From: Beaufortia kweichowensis
Lineage: Eukaryota > Chordata > Actinopteri > Cypriniformes > Gastromyzontidae
NCBI GenBank assembly: GCA_019155185.1
Contig: CM032815.1
Span: 9,123,001 to 9,187,000 of the forward strand
DNA: 64,000 nucleotides
Direction: 5' to 3'
Shown: positions 1 through 9,782 of the stretch, one piece after another
How the letters are laid out: each line of letters begins with the position of its first letter
Position numbering within the stretch: position 1 is the first letter of the stretch
Position numbers and translations under genes: made by a program
Notes under the pieces: model-generated
Told to the model about the DNA's origin: nothing
Databases searched by the model: none
What the model saw: the letters and a program-made list of their open reading frames with translations, nothing else

Positions 1-424
1 CTGATGGGGTTACTGGGTTCACTGGTATGTGATGGAGGCAAATTCAGTAGGGACGTATGCCAATGCTAGAGGAGTGGCAGTCGCCCAACAAGCTCCGCCC
101 TTCCCCCACCCATCATCCCCTGCTGCACTTTTCCCTGTAAATTATAGCAGCACTTTAGCTAATGAAAGAGTTGAAGTCCGAGCACTAATAAAAGCCATTA
201 AGTGAATAAAGCGCTTCCCCCTCTAACAAAATTAAAGAATTTACCCCCCCACACAAGAGGGAGGACTCTGTATTAATATTTATGAATTGCGGAACTGGAC
301 CCTCACCCCCCTCCCAATGAGACAACTGTCCTGGCCCACACCACCCAACTTCTCTGTAACCCACCTATCCTGGGTGAGATTGTATGACCCCCCTTCTGAG
401 GCGGAGGGAGGGGCGGAGTACCAG
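1..424. other. Upstream region with GC box, no gene seen
   Basis: No supported coding sequence. The last part is G-rich and contains a GGGGCGG GC box at about 410-416, just before the possible exon that follows. Short open frames here overlap on both strands and lack family resemblance. The most I infer is a promoter-like stretch for the possible noncoding transcript at 425-2275. Confidence 0.3.
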
Positions 425-2275
425 GGGTGTTGGAGGAGAGACATCCTGGACAGTTTGCCTTCAGTCCGACTTACAGGTCCAGTCCGGACGACCAGCTCAG
501 AGCGGCAGCTCCTTTTCGTCCTCAACCAATCTTAGTCGCCAACGGGGCGAAAGCAAGAGGCATCGTGAAGATTCGCTTCGAGGAAATCCATTCCTGTGGT
601 GACCTGTTGGATGGTTCTCTGCAAGACAATAAGGTGAGATAACCAATTACCTTCAGCTGTTGAATGTCTAACTTTTCTTTCACAAGGTACACCAACTCCT
701 GATAATTTGTTTTATTGCCGTTGTGGAAATTGTTAGCTCCATTTTATCTCCTTTTTTGGTGTGATGTCTTTTAAAGTAACCAAGAATTTTGAAGGTTGAG
801 CAAGAGGGGATCAAAATTCATAACCAAACCAACTGGGTAAGAGAGTGTTTGGACTAAATTTGTTGCACAAGTCTTGTAGGACAGATTAAGAGGTTCGTAA
901 AAACACCAAACGTACCATAAAACAATATAGTTCTATTGCGTTTTTCCATCTGTTCATACCCTCTTCCTTCGAAGTCCTCCATTCTCCATCCAAACATCTC
1001 AAACCATCATCCCAAATAATATTTGTTTCCTTCATTTCATCATACTAAGTAGTTCAATTGTCTGACCTTTAAAGTTGATTAGCGCACCCATTTCTCCCAT
1101 TCCCGCTAAAATGCCCCATGGGATATGGCAAGTACGAGGGTAATAAGATTACCTCCCAGATGGATGGATAGATTCAGAGGTTCTTTGGATAAGTATCTTG
1201 AGAGACAGTTACCACAATAGATTTTACCGTAACAAGATCAGAATTAATGTCCAGATTTTGCAGGACAGAAGTCATTCCAGAAACCTTCGAAATTAAGATA
1301 ATACCAGTAGTTTGCCGTCTTGAGCTTCTAGACCAGTCTATTTAGGCAAACCTACAACCATGAATCTGTTTTGCCGAAGAGCTTTTGATGTCGCTTAACA
1401 AGACAACCATTTCTCAAACAAACTCTCTAAACAAAAGAAATCTCTGAACAATTTAATGATAAACTTATTTGATTACCAAACCGCGTTCTGAATCTTTCTT
1501 CTGGAGTTCTTTCTGGAGTTTTCTGAATACCATTTTATGCATTTTATTAAAATTGTAGAATATCGGCAGCTCACCAGACGTAGATAGTAGGATGGCGTAC
1601 GATTTTCGAAGGGGGTGGGGTTTGACGCAGTTTTGCGCAGAAAGGGCGGTGCCCACGTATCTCTGCAGTGAAAAGGCGACCTATGACTAATCTTTTCTCT
1701 TTTTTTAATTTTGCAGACATCCTTAGTCGCAGTCTATCACGAACACCTTTTTCATCGTGTCTCATTGTGTGTGAGACAGTTGTTCTCAGTCGTCACCGAC
1801 AAAGATCTCTGTGATTGCTGATTTCTTCGTTCCAGTTTTCGGGAACCTGAATACAATCCCGAAGATAATGCAACATCGAAGGATGGTCGAAGTAGACCAC
1901 CCAATCTTTTGATACACTTTTTGAATCGACTTCACCTGGTGATATGTGTTTTTGTGATTCAACCTCAAGAAGACTTGGAGCCTTGACCTGTTCCCAGACT
2001 ACAACGGTTTAATCTACATGATCTTCATGAACCTGCGTTATCTGATTGATTCAGAATATGCTTTTCGTGATCTGATTTTTTGCCCAGGACACCATTGTGC
2101 TTGATCTAACCATGCAGTTTCCTTTCTGTCCATGGTTGTGCCAAGCACTTTGGTGACTTGTGTGCATTTTCTTCCAGTGCACTTTTTTCTGCTTAGACTT
2201 TGTTTTCTTAGCCAAGCCTAGCAATGTAACACTGTTATGCCCAAGTATTTTAATTAATAAAAAGCAAGAGCCTTG
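425..2275 (+). ncRNA. Possible two-exon noncoding transcript
   Basis: A GC-box region is followed by a candidate exon ending at 633 with a good donor (AAG|gtgaga). About 1.1 kb on is a strong acceptor, a long T-rich tract then ttgcag ending at 1716. The second exon would run from 1717 to about 2275, where AATAAA lies at about 2256-2261. No ATG-started frame of useful length crosses the junction. One frame stays open from 400 through exon 1 and about 37 codons into exon 2, but it has no ATG. The model rests only on splice and polyadenylation signals. Alternatives are the 5' or 3' end of a coding gene with exons outside the window, or chance signals. The span 634-1716 would be intron and shows nothing else. 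Confidence 0.3.
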
Positions 2276-3310
2276 TGTTGTTTGGTTTGTTGCAAAAAGA
2301 GAAAAGGTGTAACATGATTACAGAGGGTTGGAAATAAGTAGAAAAATGAGAGGAAATGATAAGACTGTGTTAATAATTGTTTTCTGTTGCCATCTTCAAC
2401 AAAACTGAAATATTATTATAAATGTTTTAAATTCCCTGTTCAGTTTTTCGAAGTATAAAGGGACAAATCTACTATAATCAGCATGACCCCTTGCATATTC
2501 AGATTAGTGGGTTTTTTCAACAGCAGGTTCTTAAAGTTTTTGTATTGGTTTCATCTCCAATCTTGTGTTTTGGCTACACTGTAGTCCTTGTTTCACCTTC
2601 AAATTTGTGCACAGAAGACAACATTAGACAGCTAAAACAAATGTCAGAGCTACAAGTCAAGAATGTTTAATATGGAAAGTCTTGTTTAAATAAATGTAAT
2701 CTCAGATGCAGTATGAAGGTCATGGGTGGAGTTTACCGCACAGTGGTTATTTCAGTCAACTCGCTAGAAAAATGAAGCACTCTGCCGTACCATCACAGGT
2801 CATGTTAGGTTTCACTGCTCAAAGTGATGAAGACCTTTTGCAGCACATGAGCCAATGAAAATGCACCCAAGAATAAAATGAAAAATGTGGCTGCTTATTT
2901 ATATTCTGGCAGTATATTAACTTAAAGTAGCTCTTTTGGTGTAAAGTGAATAATTAAAAGTAACAATACTTAAAATATCAATATTACTGTGTGTATTAAT
3001 ATTACAGCCGAATGTTTTAACAGTGTAGCATATGTATTTCCATTATTGAGATTAAAATCATGTTTTAATGTCCTAAAAGTAACCCTAACATATAAATAGA
3101 AGGATTTTGATTTATTCTGAAAATAATATTTCATGCAATAAAACTTTTATAACACTTTATAGGTGATATGTAGTGAGAGGCGGCAGATGACAGACACTCG
3201 CCCACTCACTTCCTTCCTTTCTCTTTTTAGTTGTACACGCTTATTTAAAATGCATTCTTCAAAATGATTCTGAGTACTCGTGTGTTTACAATTTACTAAA
3301 TGAACATACA
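2276..3310. other. Intergenic, no gene seen
   Basis: AT-rich sequence with no long frame, no splice-linked exons and no repeat family I recognise. The right end (from about 3150) may be 3' flank duplicated together with the lectin pseudogene. Confidence 0.4.
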
Positions 3311-3314
3311 ACTT

Positions 3315-3840
3315 ATTTAAACATTTTTGAAATCTATAACATGAATTATCATTCCACCCTGATGACACTCAACACAGTCTTCATCATTTTTATTATTGGG
3401 TTCTCCAGACCTCCAGAAGATGAACAAAACAGATCAGCATTAGATCGTCACTGTTGCTGTCTGTGTGATATGATACTTACAATTTACATGTACACATTTG
3501 GCAAATGCTTTTATCCATTTGTTTTGAATAAACTAAAACCCTTGGATTGAACACATGAACTTGCTCTAACAACTAAGCTACAGGAAAGCTTGACTGTGTA
3601 AAAATAACCGGTATTTCTCTCCCTGTGTTCAGTGTGCTGCCATCAACCCATTTCCATCTGCCCTCTTCATCACTGTCAGACAGACCAATCCAGACTGTTT
3701 CACCACCAGTAATCTTTTGAACAAACTCCTATAAAATAAATCAGGACAATACATGCTTGTAGAAACACATGCAAACTCTTTCATTCTTTCTCTTTTATTT
3801 CCATTACCTGTTGACTGAAGTGGTTGTTGTCTGTCTGTAT
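3315..3840 (-). pseudogene. Truncated C-type lectin receptor pseudogene (tandem copy)
   Basis: Pieces match the intact lectin gene at 4837-6039 in the same order and strand. The last-exon copy lies at about 3330-3418, with the FWRSGEPN stretch still readable. The copy of the penultimate exon lies at about 3625-3729. A fragment of the exon 1 end lies at about 3806-3830. The copy jumps from the equivalent of about 5250 straight to about 5876, so exons 2 and 3 (membrane segment, neck and first half of the lectin domain) are gone. The donor after the penultimate exon has lost its GT (CACAGGGAG against CACACGgtgaga). The last exon carries a small deletion that shifts frame between the EPN motif and the WND motif. 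It cannot encode a receptor. Confidence 0.75.
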
Positions 3841-4836
3841 CTCCTAAATAACATAAGACATTTATTTTATTTTACAGTCAAGCATAATGACCTTGTGCTA
3901 ATGGTGAATGTTCCTGTAGTTCTTTGCTCTCTGCTTCTTTTTTTAACACAAGACCGAAACATTAACAAAACAGAACTGATCTGAGATCAATGTGTGAAGA
4001 CCAGAATAATGTGACCAATAAGAAAACAGAGTTTAGAGCTGTTAACTATAGTTTTAGTGTGTAAAGTTCATCTCCGTGACATCAGCACCACGTGTTATCA
4101 AACATCAAATTAAATTCAAGGTTTTTGGTCACATGATTTACTGAAATACCACTAGAACGCTTATAGCACATATATCTTGTTTGACACGTTAGTGTGATAT
4201 GCTAATAGCTTGTTGGTTTCAGTGATCAGTGAAAATGTGTGATTTTTAACTGATTCAGAGCAACTCAAAGTATATGACCAATATTTTATTTACTTTTTTA
4301 TGGTGTTTGAATCATAATCAGAGAAAAACAGTAAAGAGCCGACAGAAAATCACTGATGAGAGATCAAGAATACAGTTGAACTCACAGTTTGTGAGCAGCA
4401 TACAGAAACTTTCACATGTCAAAATCATCTGTTACAGTTATGACACATCAAATCTTATAAGAAAATGGCATTTTACTTTTGTTTTGGTTCTTTTTTCTTT
4501 GTGTAGTTATAACAACAAAATACAACCATCTAAAAACAATGTGTAACAATATGAGATCATGCGATCATCGTCAAGTACAAGAAAAGGTCCACAAACAATT
4601 TATCAACAATAAAACAATATTTTGATTTTTGTATTTTACAATTATATAAAAAACAACCATTTATGAAATTTTGTAGCTGTATTGTGACAGACTTTCACAT
4701 CAACCTGATAAACCTTTAAGAAAGTTTGTTTGACTTAAATCACTGAGTAAATTTTATTCTGTTCAGATTGACTGTCTAAAACTAGTTGATGGTCCTGATG
4801 TTCATGCACGAGGACTCTTGTGTGTTTACAAGCAAC
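3841..4836. other. Duplicated flank between lectin copies
   Basis: No intact gene. The stretch at about 3950-4150 resembles the region just upstream of the intact lectin gene (about 6175-6300), including a shared run reading roughly gatcaatgtgtgaagacca, so it is the 5' flank of the decayed copy. The right part is 3' flank of the intact gene. A minus-strand AATAAA (TTTATT on +) near 4753-4760 could end its transcript. Confidence 0.4.
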
Positions 4837-6039
4837 TCATTTAAACATGTTTCTCTCACACATCCATTTTACATCCACATTACATGATTTATCATTCCAC
4901 CTTGATGAATGAGACTCAACACAGTTCTCTTTTATTTGGCCGTTGGGTTCTCCAGACCTCCAGAATCTGAAACAACAGATCAGCATTAGATCTTCACTGT
5001 TGTTTTCTGTGTGATATGATACTGACTGTGAGAATCATTTACTGAATAATAATCAGTTAAATTTAGTGATTTCTCACCGTGTGTTCAGTGTGCTGTTATC
5101 AACCCATTTCCATCTGCCCTCTTCATCACTGTCAGACAGACCAATCCAGACTGTTTCACCACCAGCAACAATTCGAACAAACTCCTATAAAATAAATCAG
5201 GACAATACATACTTGTAGAACACATGCAAACTCTTTCATTCTTTCTCTTTCTCCACAGTATCTTTCACTCACGTTTTCTTCTCTGTTGTTAATGATGATC
5301 AGATCTGCTTTTTTCTCTCTACAGTTTCTTCTGCTCTCAGTCCAGCTCTTCTTCTTAGATGAAATGAAGTAAAAACTGAATTGATAGTAAATCCATCCAT
5401 CTGCAAACACAAACATTTTAGCTGATATATTTAGTTTTCTGACCTTGTTTATGTGTTAATGGTATTAACTGCATTCTTGTAATATTGAATATTTGTATTG
5501 TTTTGTTGTAGTTCGTGATTAACTTGAAAATATGCCTGCAGATAGTTTTTCTCCTTACTTAACTCTTGGTCTAGTTTAATAATATCATTGTACTTGGCTT
5601 TTAATTCATCTCTCTCTTCAGTGATGTTGGTATATTTGGTCAGCAGTTGATCTCTCTCTTCTGTGATGTTTTTGTTGTTGATGTGAAACTGGTGATTGTT
5701 TGTATTGATCAGGACACACAGCACTATGACTGCAGTCAGTAGAAGAACACACAACAGCAGCAAACACACTGTAACTGATCTTCTGTTCATCACACACTCA
5801 CTTCCTGAACACAACAAATACTCCATCATGTCACATATTTCACATCATTCATTTTCACTCTGTTATTGAATGTCATCATTACCTGTCGACTGAAGTGGTT
5901 GTGATGTGTTTGTATTGGAGTCTGTCTGTGTCCTGAAGTCATCTGCACTCTCATAGATCTCCACCATCATCTCCACTCGCTCTCTGTTCATTCCATGAGC
6001 ATTAGTCATGAGCACACTGCTGTAAATATCATTAGACAT
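4837..6039 (-). CDS. Type II C-type lectin receptor, CD209-like, fish-specific expansion
   Basis: Cell-surface carbohydrate-binding receptor of the fish CD209/NK-lectin-like type; ligand and cell type unknown. Five exons on -: 6039-5883, 5804-5559, 5400-5273, 5184-5078, 4966-4837; 255 aa, all junctions GT-AG and in frame. Residues 1-61 form a cytoplasmic tail with tyrosines 6 and 29. A membrane segment spans about 63-85. A coiled-coil neck follows with two NITEERD repeats that are also N-glycosylation sites. The C-type lectin domain begins at about 135 with WIYYQFSFYFISS and includes WIGLSD. The EPN motif is at 219-221 and WND at 236-238, the calcium and mannose-type ligand residues; cysteines 228, 241 and 249 are in place. 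Exon 2 could read on past 5559 to a stop near 5449, but only the 5559 donor (TTAA|gtaagg) joins exon 3 in phase. The gene has a decayed tandem copy downstream. Exact orthologue not assigned. Confidence 0.85.
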
Positions 6040-6660
6040 TTCTGCTCTTAACCAGTCAAACTAGTAAATTGTTGATGATTAAAATCTTTCTTGTGTAGTT
6101 TTCTTCTTCTATATGTTGCTGCTCTGCTCGTCTCAGCTTTTTGCTTCTGCTTTTTGTGTGTGATTAAAATCACACAATAAAACAGGACTGATCTAAGATC
6201 AGTGTGTGAAGACCAAAATCGTGACAAATAAGAAAAGAGTTTCGACCAATTGAAACAACAGATGAATGTACTTTTGGTCACATGCTTAACTAGAATAATT
6301 ATAACACATACACCGTTTAGTGTGAACTCTTAACACCTTAAAGTTTGGGTGATCTCAATGCAAAAGGGGAGATTCTTTTTAACTACACCTTTATTCTGAC
6401 CAACTAAAGCATATAATGAATGTTTTATTTGCATTTCTTCTTTCACATATCAAAACATCTGCTACAGTTATAACATACAGCATGAAGTAAAACAACATAC
6501 AGCATGAAGTAAAACAACAAAAACAGCATTAGATCTGTTGTAATTTGCCACATTTGGGTTTGTTTTTCTTTGTCTTTCATTTTAATAGCAGTAAGAATGA
6601 TAAAATGAAACCATCTGTGGTCAATGTGTGACATCTTGAACAAAAAACCCATATGAAATA
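6040..6660. other. 5' flank of the lectin receptor gene
   Basis: No gene seen. AT-rich. Part of it (about 6175-6300) is duplicated at about 3950-4150. A perfect 24-base direct repeat sits near 6475-6518, built on agcatgaagtaaaacaac. Promoter elements for the minus-strand lectin gene should lie here, but none is clear enough to place. Confidence 0.4.
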
Positions 6661-7080
6661 AAAACAGATGACGAGATATAAAAAGAGATTGCGGCCCAAA
6701 GCGACCCGACAGAGAGAGCATGTAAACGAAGCCGGTTTCTCTGTACAACACCAGCCAGACTCGCTTCTTTCTGCGGGAACGCCGGGGGTCCTCAACGTAA
6801 AATGTGTGCGTAAGCTCTTATGGTCAGTCTCATCTACCTGCTTCACTCTTGTAAAAAAGTAACAATGGTCACAGCTACCAGAACCGCCCGGTGGCAAGAG
6901 CCCAAAGCTTTCTGTAGGACGCCAAGGGAAGCCACACGGCGGCACATGGGACAAGTAAATGAAAAAGTATTCGGTTTTCTTTAAAAACAGTTCCTTTCAT
7001 GTACAAAACATAAAGGCGGTCACCTTGAGGGTCGCTGGCTTTTCTGTACCGACGCCAGGGCTCAAGAGGATCACCATGCA
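6661..7080. repeat. GC-rich island with three diverged repeats of a short unit
   Basis: A GC-rich patch stands out in AT-rich flanks. A unit close to GCTTTTCTGTA-ACGCCAGGG occurs three times on +: about 6762-6795 (inside a longer GC-rich unit), 6906-6932 and 7037-7066. On - the copies read as PWRRYRKA, PWRPTES and PGVPAERS, so an old coding or tandem-repeat origin is possible. I see no splice-linked gene. Function and family unknown. Confidence 0.35.
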
Positions 7081-9782
7081 AATACTAGGTTTATTTTTTT
7101 CATGTGAAGAAAAGAGCTGTATATAAAGTGATGCACGGCTACAAATTGCCAATCAATCATAGTTTCAGGAATAAAACGTATTTAGATTTTATACTATATG
7201 ATTATTATAGTCATGTTATTTTATATCTGTTTTGTAAATGTTTAAAATGACATGCATGTGTCAGGAGAGCATTGCTGCAGACACAGTGATCTAAGGTGTT
7301 TCTGGCCCATGAGGTGATAGACTTTCATATTAACCACATAATGGCTTTAAAATAGAGGCACAAAACACACTTGATGTTCAACCTTTGGCTTAACCAATAG
7401 TTTGAGCAGGACTATCTCTTTGTCTTGAAAACGGTTTAAAAACAGCTCAGATCAGTCTTGTATAATACCTTCTATATCATTTAAAAAACGAGACACAACT
7501 CCGAAATGAATTCAAATTATTTTATTGTAACCAATTAACAAATTACATCGATCATGTCATGTTAGAGCAAAAAAAATCCCATGCTCCTAACTTTACAGCA
7601 ACTCAGTCATTCATAAACAATTCCAGCATAAATTCACTCGAGATCACAACAATTCTACAACATATAGCTAGTAAAAAAGCAATCAAGTGTGTTAAGCTGC
7701 AGTTGAGTTACATTTTTATATGCCATAAGATGATGTAGTAAATCATAATCTGAGTTTTTTCAAATGTCAAGGAAATGCACTTGAGTGTAATAGTGAATGT
7801 TTTAGATTAAAAAAAACAAACGATCAAGAAAAATAGCCAAGCAAAACACATCAATCATGCTCAATCATTTTCAGAATAGGAAGAAAATGTAATATTATCT
7901 GTCCGCTAATAAACTAATACTGTTATTTTTTGCTATGGAAAGAACCACAGTACTGGTTCTTCAGCATGATGATGCACAACAAGAACATTCCTAATAAACC
8001 CTTTATTGAGATAATTATGACACTGTCTTCACAGGACCATCTCAAATAAAATGTATTTAGGCGTTTAGGATGAGCATTAGAGTACCAAAATTAACAAAAC
8101 AACTCTGTCTTCAATATGACGAAAACTGCTATGGGTATTTTAGCAGTTTTTTTTATTTAAACTAGATGTAAACGGGCCACTGCTAGCTGTTAAACACACA
8201 AACCACAAAAATGTTTCCGCTCCTGTCATGATGCAACCCAATGGAATAATTGTCAAACAAAGACTATGACTTGAAATTATCATTATAAAATTAAAAAAGA
8301 ACAACAAAAACATGTGAACACATAACGGCACAGGAAGCAAATGTTCATCTATGCCTTTCATAAAGAGCAGATGGTTGAGTATATAGAAATCTCACACTCA
8401 TTTATAATTCCTAACAAGTCATTTAAGTGCAACTCGTATATTTTCTTTTTGCAAATTATGGCTATTAACTACTACTTTAGTACTTTTAACAATAAAACTG
8501 TTCACAAACCCTTGTAATGTAATATGAATTTGTCATGCCAATGTCAAGTGCTAACGGAAGACATTTTGGATGTTATACGAGTACATTTGCACAAAATCCT
8601 CAAAGTAAAATCTGACCTTGGGACGTAATAGTCTACAAACTGTCTTCATTTGAAATTCTCCTCTGCAGACATCATAGGACAGCAAAGGAAAAATCAATTT
8701 GGCATGTACTCCGTATTGATGACTCCCCTGATGATTTATGTAACTTTGATTCCAGATTCTGTTTCTCATGCAAATGTAAGTGCCACTATACATTTACTTG
8801 TTTCTGTTGATGCACATCAGTAAAAATAATGCCTGAATAGCACAAGCGTTTTGATTCTAAGATGATGGGTTAATTTTTGAGTAAATATTATAAAAGTGAA
8901 ATGACTTTTTTATGTATAATCTGACGAAATAAGCAAATTAATTTCTGTTTATCAGAATATTGAATCTCAGTAAAGACTGTACCAATTCACTTTTCAAGAA
9001 TGTATTTTTTTGTTTACTTTTCAAACATACTTTTGACAAAACATACACTTCCATTACAGTGGAATCTCAAAATCCCTAAATGCTGACGGTTTTGCAAAAA
9101 AGCTCCTGAAGCCAAACTCTGTGTCATTTTTCAGGCGCCATCACTGATAAATGTGAAGTTATAGCAGACTTTTTGCTTAGATGAGAGAAGAAAAAACATC
9201 AAACAGCCCTCTACAGTGAAGAAGGAAGCCAAGCCTCCTCGTGAGGATGTTGCGGTTGGCAAAAGACACGCCTCTTTTTTCCAGAAGAGGTATTGGTGAT
9301 CCTGTGAAGGCTGTTTGGCATTTCCTGGCAGTGAACATTCTCACACACACAAACAGTAGTAACAGTTAAAGTCAGGTACTGCTCAAGGCAGAAGATCACA
9401 GTATAAGCTACAGAGAACCACCACAAAAGAGAAAAATGTGGCTTTGCGTCACAACTTCCCGTACTTGAAGTTAGTGGGTTTTCCATATTTGAGCATCTTG
9501 GTTCTTTAGTAAGTCAACACCACACTCGATTACAATAACATGTAAAACCGTGGAGGAAATCATGACTTCATGAAATATTGGTGGTAATTTAGCTCATCTC
9601 AGCAGTTATGACCCCCACAGAAAAGAGTGATGTTACCACTCGGTTGAATAGCTAATGCAAGTCTGGTCAAATGGCAAAACAAAACATTGGGAGTAGAAGT
9701 TTTTTAAATTTCTTTGTGGCTTTTATTACTGACCCCATAAGCAAGAATGTTGTTGTGGGTCATCTTATCCCATAGCTCTCAC
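7081..9782 (-). other. Probable long 3' UTR and flank of stard7
   Basis: No coding exons found. A minus-strand AATAAA (TTTATT at 7521-7526) could end a roughly 2.3-kb stard7 3' UTR, in keeping with the long 3' UTRs of vertebrate STARD7. Earlier signals are also possible. The ORFs here are short and lack recognisable domains. Confidence 0.35.

Noticed and set aside
5449..5558. Read-through of lectin exon 2 to a stop, giving a 126-residue soluble-tail protein
   Set aside because: The TTAA|gtaagg donor at 5559 joins exon 3 in the correct phase and yields a full lectin domain. The read-through is an intron artefact.
5953..6022. ITIM in the lectin tail
   Set aside because: Y6 and Y29 lack the required residue two positions before the tyrosine, so no strict ITIM is called.
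6577..6954. 125-codon frame on -
   Set aside because: Runs through the GC-rich repeat patch and AT-rich flank without family resemblance. Treated as a repeat feature instead.
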